The position numbers and the translations under genes are program-made. A stretch of 64,000 nucleotides of DNA from Microbacterium ureisolvens. Lineage in GTDB: Bacteria; Actinomycetota; Actinomycetes; Actinomycetales; Microbacteriaceae. Shown here piece after piece: positions 61,375 to 64,000 of this stretch (position 1 is the stretch's first letter; every line of letters starts with the position of its first letter). The notes beneath the pieces are model-generated. The model was not told the DNA's origin and did no database searches. It was given only the letters and a program-made list of their open reading frames with translations. Where the stretch lies: NCBI RefSeq assembly GCF_015278315.1, contig NZ_JADIJE010000001.1, forward strand, positions 492,566-556,565, given 5' to 3'.

Positions 61375-63021
61375 TCACTCCTTGTCCTGCAGGGCCACGA
61401 GCGCCTCGCGGTTGGTGCGATAGACGACATCCCCGTCGAGGATGCCCAGATCGGAGAGTCTGGCGAGCACCGGCGGCCGTGCCCGGCTGAACGCCAGCGA
61501 GACATCCCGCGCCACGAGCCACTCGCGCAACGCCTCGAAACTCTCTGCTCCGGTGACGTCGATGTCGTTCACGGCCTCGAGGTCGAGAACGACGTGGTGC
61601 ACCTCGCCGTCGCCCGGCGCGGTGACGGCGTGCTTCACGGCGTCGGCGAACACCGAGCCGTTGGCGAAGAAGAGCGGCGCCCCGAGCCGGATCACGACGA
61701 TCCCCGGTGCTGTGACCGTTCCGTCGGGGGCGTCTTCGAGAAGCGACTGCGCCGGGTCTCCGTCGGAGGCGAGCACGTCGATCGCGGGGTTCGCCGCGCG
61801 TTTGGCGAGGTTGACCAGGGCGAGCACGAAAGCCACGAGGATGCCGGGGATCGCGCCGACCAGCACGGTCACGAGGAAGCACGCCGCGCCGACCGCGAAC
61901 TCGAACCGGTCCTTGCGCCACAGATCGCCGAACTCGCGGATGCCGAGCAGCGGCACGATCGCGACCGCGACGATCGCGCCGATCGCCGGCGACGGGATGT
62001 CGGCGAGCAAAGCAGTGCCGAAGAGCAGCAGCAGCAGCGTCCCGGCCGCGAGGACCAACGACGGCAACTGGGTGCGCGAGCCTGCCTGATCCATCGCGGC
62101 GGTGCGCGACGTCGACGAACCGACCGCGAAGCTCCCCTGCGCGCCGGCCGCGACGTTGGCGACACCGAACGCGAACAGGTCGCGGTTCGCCCGGAACGGG
62201 TAATGCCGCTTCTCGGCGTACGACCGCGACACCAGCAGTCCCTCCGCCGTGGTAACCAGCGTGAGGGCGATCGCCGACGGGACCAGAGCGAGCCACGTGG
62301 TCCAGTCGATGACCGGCCACGTGAGCACAGGGGGGCCGGCGGGCACTTCGCCGAGCACGGACACGCCGTGCTCGTCGAGGCCCGTGAGGACGACGACGAC
62401 GGTGCTGAGCACGAGCACGACGAGTGCCCAGGGAACGGCGCGGGCCAGCATCCGTCCGCCGACGAGCACCGCGACGGAGGCGAGCGAGATCAGCACGGAC
62501 CAGCCGTTGACGGTGCCGAGCCCCGAGACCAGGTCGATCACCTTGTCGGCCAACTCGGCGCCGGAGTCGATCTTCACGCCGAGCATCTTCGCGATCTGGC
62601 TGACCATGATGTCGAGCGCGAGGCCGCCGACGAAGCCGACCAGGATCGGCTTGGACAGGAAGTTCGCGAGGAACCCGAGCTTGAACACCGCGAGAAGGAC
62701 GAACAAGATGCCGCAGATGATGGCCTGCGCGAGCGCGAGCGTGGCATAGTCGGCGCTGCCCGCCACCGCGAGGCCGCCGATCGACGAGGCGACGAGCGCG
62801 GCGGCCGCGGCATCCGGCGACGCGACGACCTGCCGGGACGACACCACCAGCGCGTACACCAGGGTCGGCACGACCAGGGCGTAGAGGCCGGCGGTCGCCG
62901 GGAGGCCGGCGATCTGCGCGTATCCGATGTTGAGCGGGATGGCGATCGCGAGCAGCGTGACGCCCGCGAGCAGCTCGGTGACGAGATTGCGGCGTGTCAG
63001 GCCGGCAAGAGGGCGTTGCAT
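61375..63021 (-). CDS. SulP family sulfate/anion transporter with STAS domain
   Basis: A 548-residue SLC26/SulP protein. It has about 12-14 hydrophobic segments, with the family's GYAQIAGLPATAGLYALVVP near residue 33 and GSSTSRTAAMDQAGSRT near 305. The C-terminal 110 residues are a STAS domain (HHVVLDLEAVNDIDVTGAESF). It imports sulfate or bicarbonate. It is flanked by an alkylsulfatase upstream (44 bases) and the GAP-like transporter, so sulfate is the more likely substrate. Confidence 0.9.
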   Translation of the reverse strand: MQRPLAGLTRRNLVTELLAGVTLLAIAIPLNIGYAQIAGLPATAGLYALVVPTLVYALVVSSRQVVASPDAAAAALVASSIGGLAVAGSADYATLALAQAIICGILFVLLAVFKLGFLANFLSKPILVGFVGGLALDIMVSQIAKMLGVKIDSGAELADKVIDLVSGLGTVNGWSVLISLASVAVLVGGRMLARAVPWALVVLVLSTVVVVLTGLDEHGVSVLGEVPAGPPVLTWPVIDWTTWLALVPSAIALTLVTTAEGLLVSRSYAEKRHYPFRANRDLFAFGVANVAAGAQGSFAVGSSTSRTAAMDQAGSRTQLPSLVLAAGTLLLLLFGTALLADIPSPAIGAIVAVAIVPLLGIREFGDLWRKDRFEFAVGAACFLVTVLVGAIPGILVAFVLALVNLAKRAANPAIDVLASDGDPAQSLLEDAPDGTVTAPGIVVIRLGAPLFFANGSVFADAVKHAVTAPGDGEVHHVVLDLEAVNDIDVTGAESFEALREWLVARDVSLAFSRARPPVLARLSDLGILDGDVVYRTNREALVALQDKE

Positions 63022-63065
63022 CAGGCCTCGCGATCCTCGGTGTGCGCGGTCGCTCTCACCCTGGA

Positions 63066-64000
63066 TCAGGGGGTGACGATGTTGAAGTTCGGGTCTCCCG
63101 GATCGAGCACCGAGAGCAGCTGTGTGAGCACTGCAGCATCGCCGCGGGTCTCGATCCCTTCTGACTGCGTGTCGCCGCCGGCCAGTTGGATCAGGCGTGC
63201 CTTCGTCAGAGTGAGGCGCAGCGGCGTCTCGTCCGACGCCTCGCGCTCCACATAGGTCAGCACACCGTTGCCGAGCGTCAGGTGGAAGGTGCGGCCGAGA
63301 TCGGTGAGTGTGACATCGATGTTCAGCGACAGATCCCACGCTTTCGGGCCGTCGACCTGAATTGCCACGGCGTCGAACAGCTGCTCCGGCGTCAGCTGTG
63401 CCACGATGAGCGGCGCATTGGTCACCGTCGGTGTGCCGAAGTTTCCCTCGCGCAGTTCCGTGACCCCCGACAGGAAAAAGTTGCGCCACGTGCCGTTCTC
63501 GGAGCCGTACGCCAACTGCTCCAGTGTGTCGGCGTACAGCGTGCGTGCACCTGGGTGATCCTCCTCGGCGAACACCGCGTGATCCAGCAGTGTCGCCGCC
63601 CAGCGGTAGTCCCCGGCGTCGAACGCCTCCTGCGCGAGCTCCACGACGCGGTCGACGCCGCCGATCGCTGCGACGTACCGGTCGGCGAGTGGCTTGGGCG
63701 GGTGCGGCCACAGCCGGGCGGGGTTGCCGTCGAACCAGCCCATATACCGCTGGTAGATCGCCTTGACGTTATGGCTCACCGACCCGTAGTAGCCGTGGGT
63801 GCTCCAAGATGCCTCAAGCGCTGGCGGCATCTGGATCATTTCTGCGATCTCGGCGCCGTTGTACCCCTTGTTCAGCAGCCGCAGGGTCTGGTCGTGCAGG
63901 TAGCCGTACAGGTCGCGCTGAATGCCCAGGAACTTCCGGATCTCCGCGTTGCCCCAGGTCGGCCAGTGGTGCGACGAGAACAGGACCTCGGCCTCGTCAC
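63066..64000 (-). CDS. Alkyl sulfatase (metallo-beta-lactamase superfamily), N-terminus outside window
   Basis: The last 311 or so residues of a BDS1/SdsA1-type sulfatase. EVLFSSHHWPTWGN near the window edge is a metal-site region, and ALEASWSTHGYYGSVSHNVKAIYQRYMGWFDGNPA is a hallmark stretch. A helical domain and a C-terminal SCP2-like domain (VDGPKAWDLSLNIDVTLTDL ... LTYVE) complete it. It hydrolyses alkyl sulfate esters to alcohol and sulfate, probably in the cytoplasm or envelope; the N-terminus is needed to say. It is the first visible gene of an operon with SulP. Confidence 0.9.
   Translation of the reverse strand, partial: DEAEVLFSSHHWPTWGNAEIRKFLGIQRDLYGYLHDQTLRLLNKGYNGAEIAEMIQMPPALEASWSTHGYYGSVSHNVKAIYQRYMGWFDGNPARLWPHPPKPLADRYVAAIGGVDRVVELAQEAFDAGDYRWAATLLDHAVFAEEDHPGARTLYADTLEQLAYGSENGTWRNFFLSGVTELREGNFGTPTVTNAPLIVAQLTPEQLFDAVAIQVDGPKAWDLSLNIDVTLTDLGRTFHLTLGNGVLTYVEREASDETPLRLTLTKARLIQLAGGDTQSEGIETRGDAAVLTQLLSVLDPGDPNFNIVTP

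Noticed and set aside
61204..63255. A 683-codon open frame on the plus strand opposite sulP
   Set aside because: Low-complexity, highly charged translation with no motif, opposite a clear transporter gene.
1..64000. tRNA, rRNA, CRISPR arrays and insertion sequences
   Set aside because: No cloverleaf-like T-arm/anticodon patterns, regularly spaced repeats or paired terminal repeats were found when reading the gaps between genes.

Overview
The window is high-GC DNA with tightly packed genes, many start/stop overlaps (ATGA, GTGA, TGATG) and frequent GTG starts. Gene content (urt urea ABC transporter, ureABCFGD without ureE, a desferrioxamine-type siderophore operon with an IdeR/DtxR iron box, WYL, MocR and TetR regulators) fits an actinobacterium, most likely Microbacteriaceae (Microbacterium-like). 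That placement is inference from gene content. No tRNA, rRNA or CRISPR was seen.

Layout. 1-9.4 kb: a large ATP-binding LuxR (LAL) regulator, two alpha/beta hydrolases (the second frameshifted), a P-loop kinase, a class V aminotransferase, an SRPBCC protein, and a divergent FAD monooxygenase/MarR pair. 9.4-23.2 kb: a nitrogen block. On the minus strand urtABCDE runs into an NCS1-type permease and two overlapping TetR genes; on the plus strand ureABCFGD runs into a nickel permease. The two halves share a 397-bp divergent control region. Together they take up urea, hydrolyse it to ammonia and supply nickel to urease. 23.4-32.3 kb: an esterase, then an iron-controlled desABCD operon extended by a cytoplasmic penicillin-acylase-type hydrolase and a second IucB-like acetyltransferase.

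32.3-45.4 kb: mixed metabolism. It holds a cupin / frameshifted SDR / membrane protein operon, a beta-hydroxyacid dehydrogenase divergent from a MocR regulator, PlsC, an ABC-2 exporter with a secreted LolA-like protein, a YdeI protein, small proteins, a GCS2-type ligase, PPK2 and CsbD. 45.4-49 kb: an accessory-looking patch with a glycosyltransferase, a decapitated AIM24 gene, a CopG/BrnT-like toxin-antitoxin pair and a serine recombinase. 49-51.3 kb: a WYL regulator divergent from an epoxide hydrolase-like protein.

51.5-60.5 kb: a glycoside operon under a divergent LacI regulator with two matching operators: MFS transporter, then a 1685-residue protein fusing a GH78 alpha-L-rhamnosidase to a GH3 beta-glucosidase, then an epimerase with a C-terminal zinc-ribbon-like module. 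The fusion is the most striking object here. 60.7-64 kb: an alkylsulfatase (cut by the window end), a SulP sulfate transporter and a GAP/LysE-like transporter form one operon that looks built to release sulfate and take it up.
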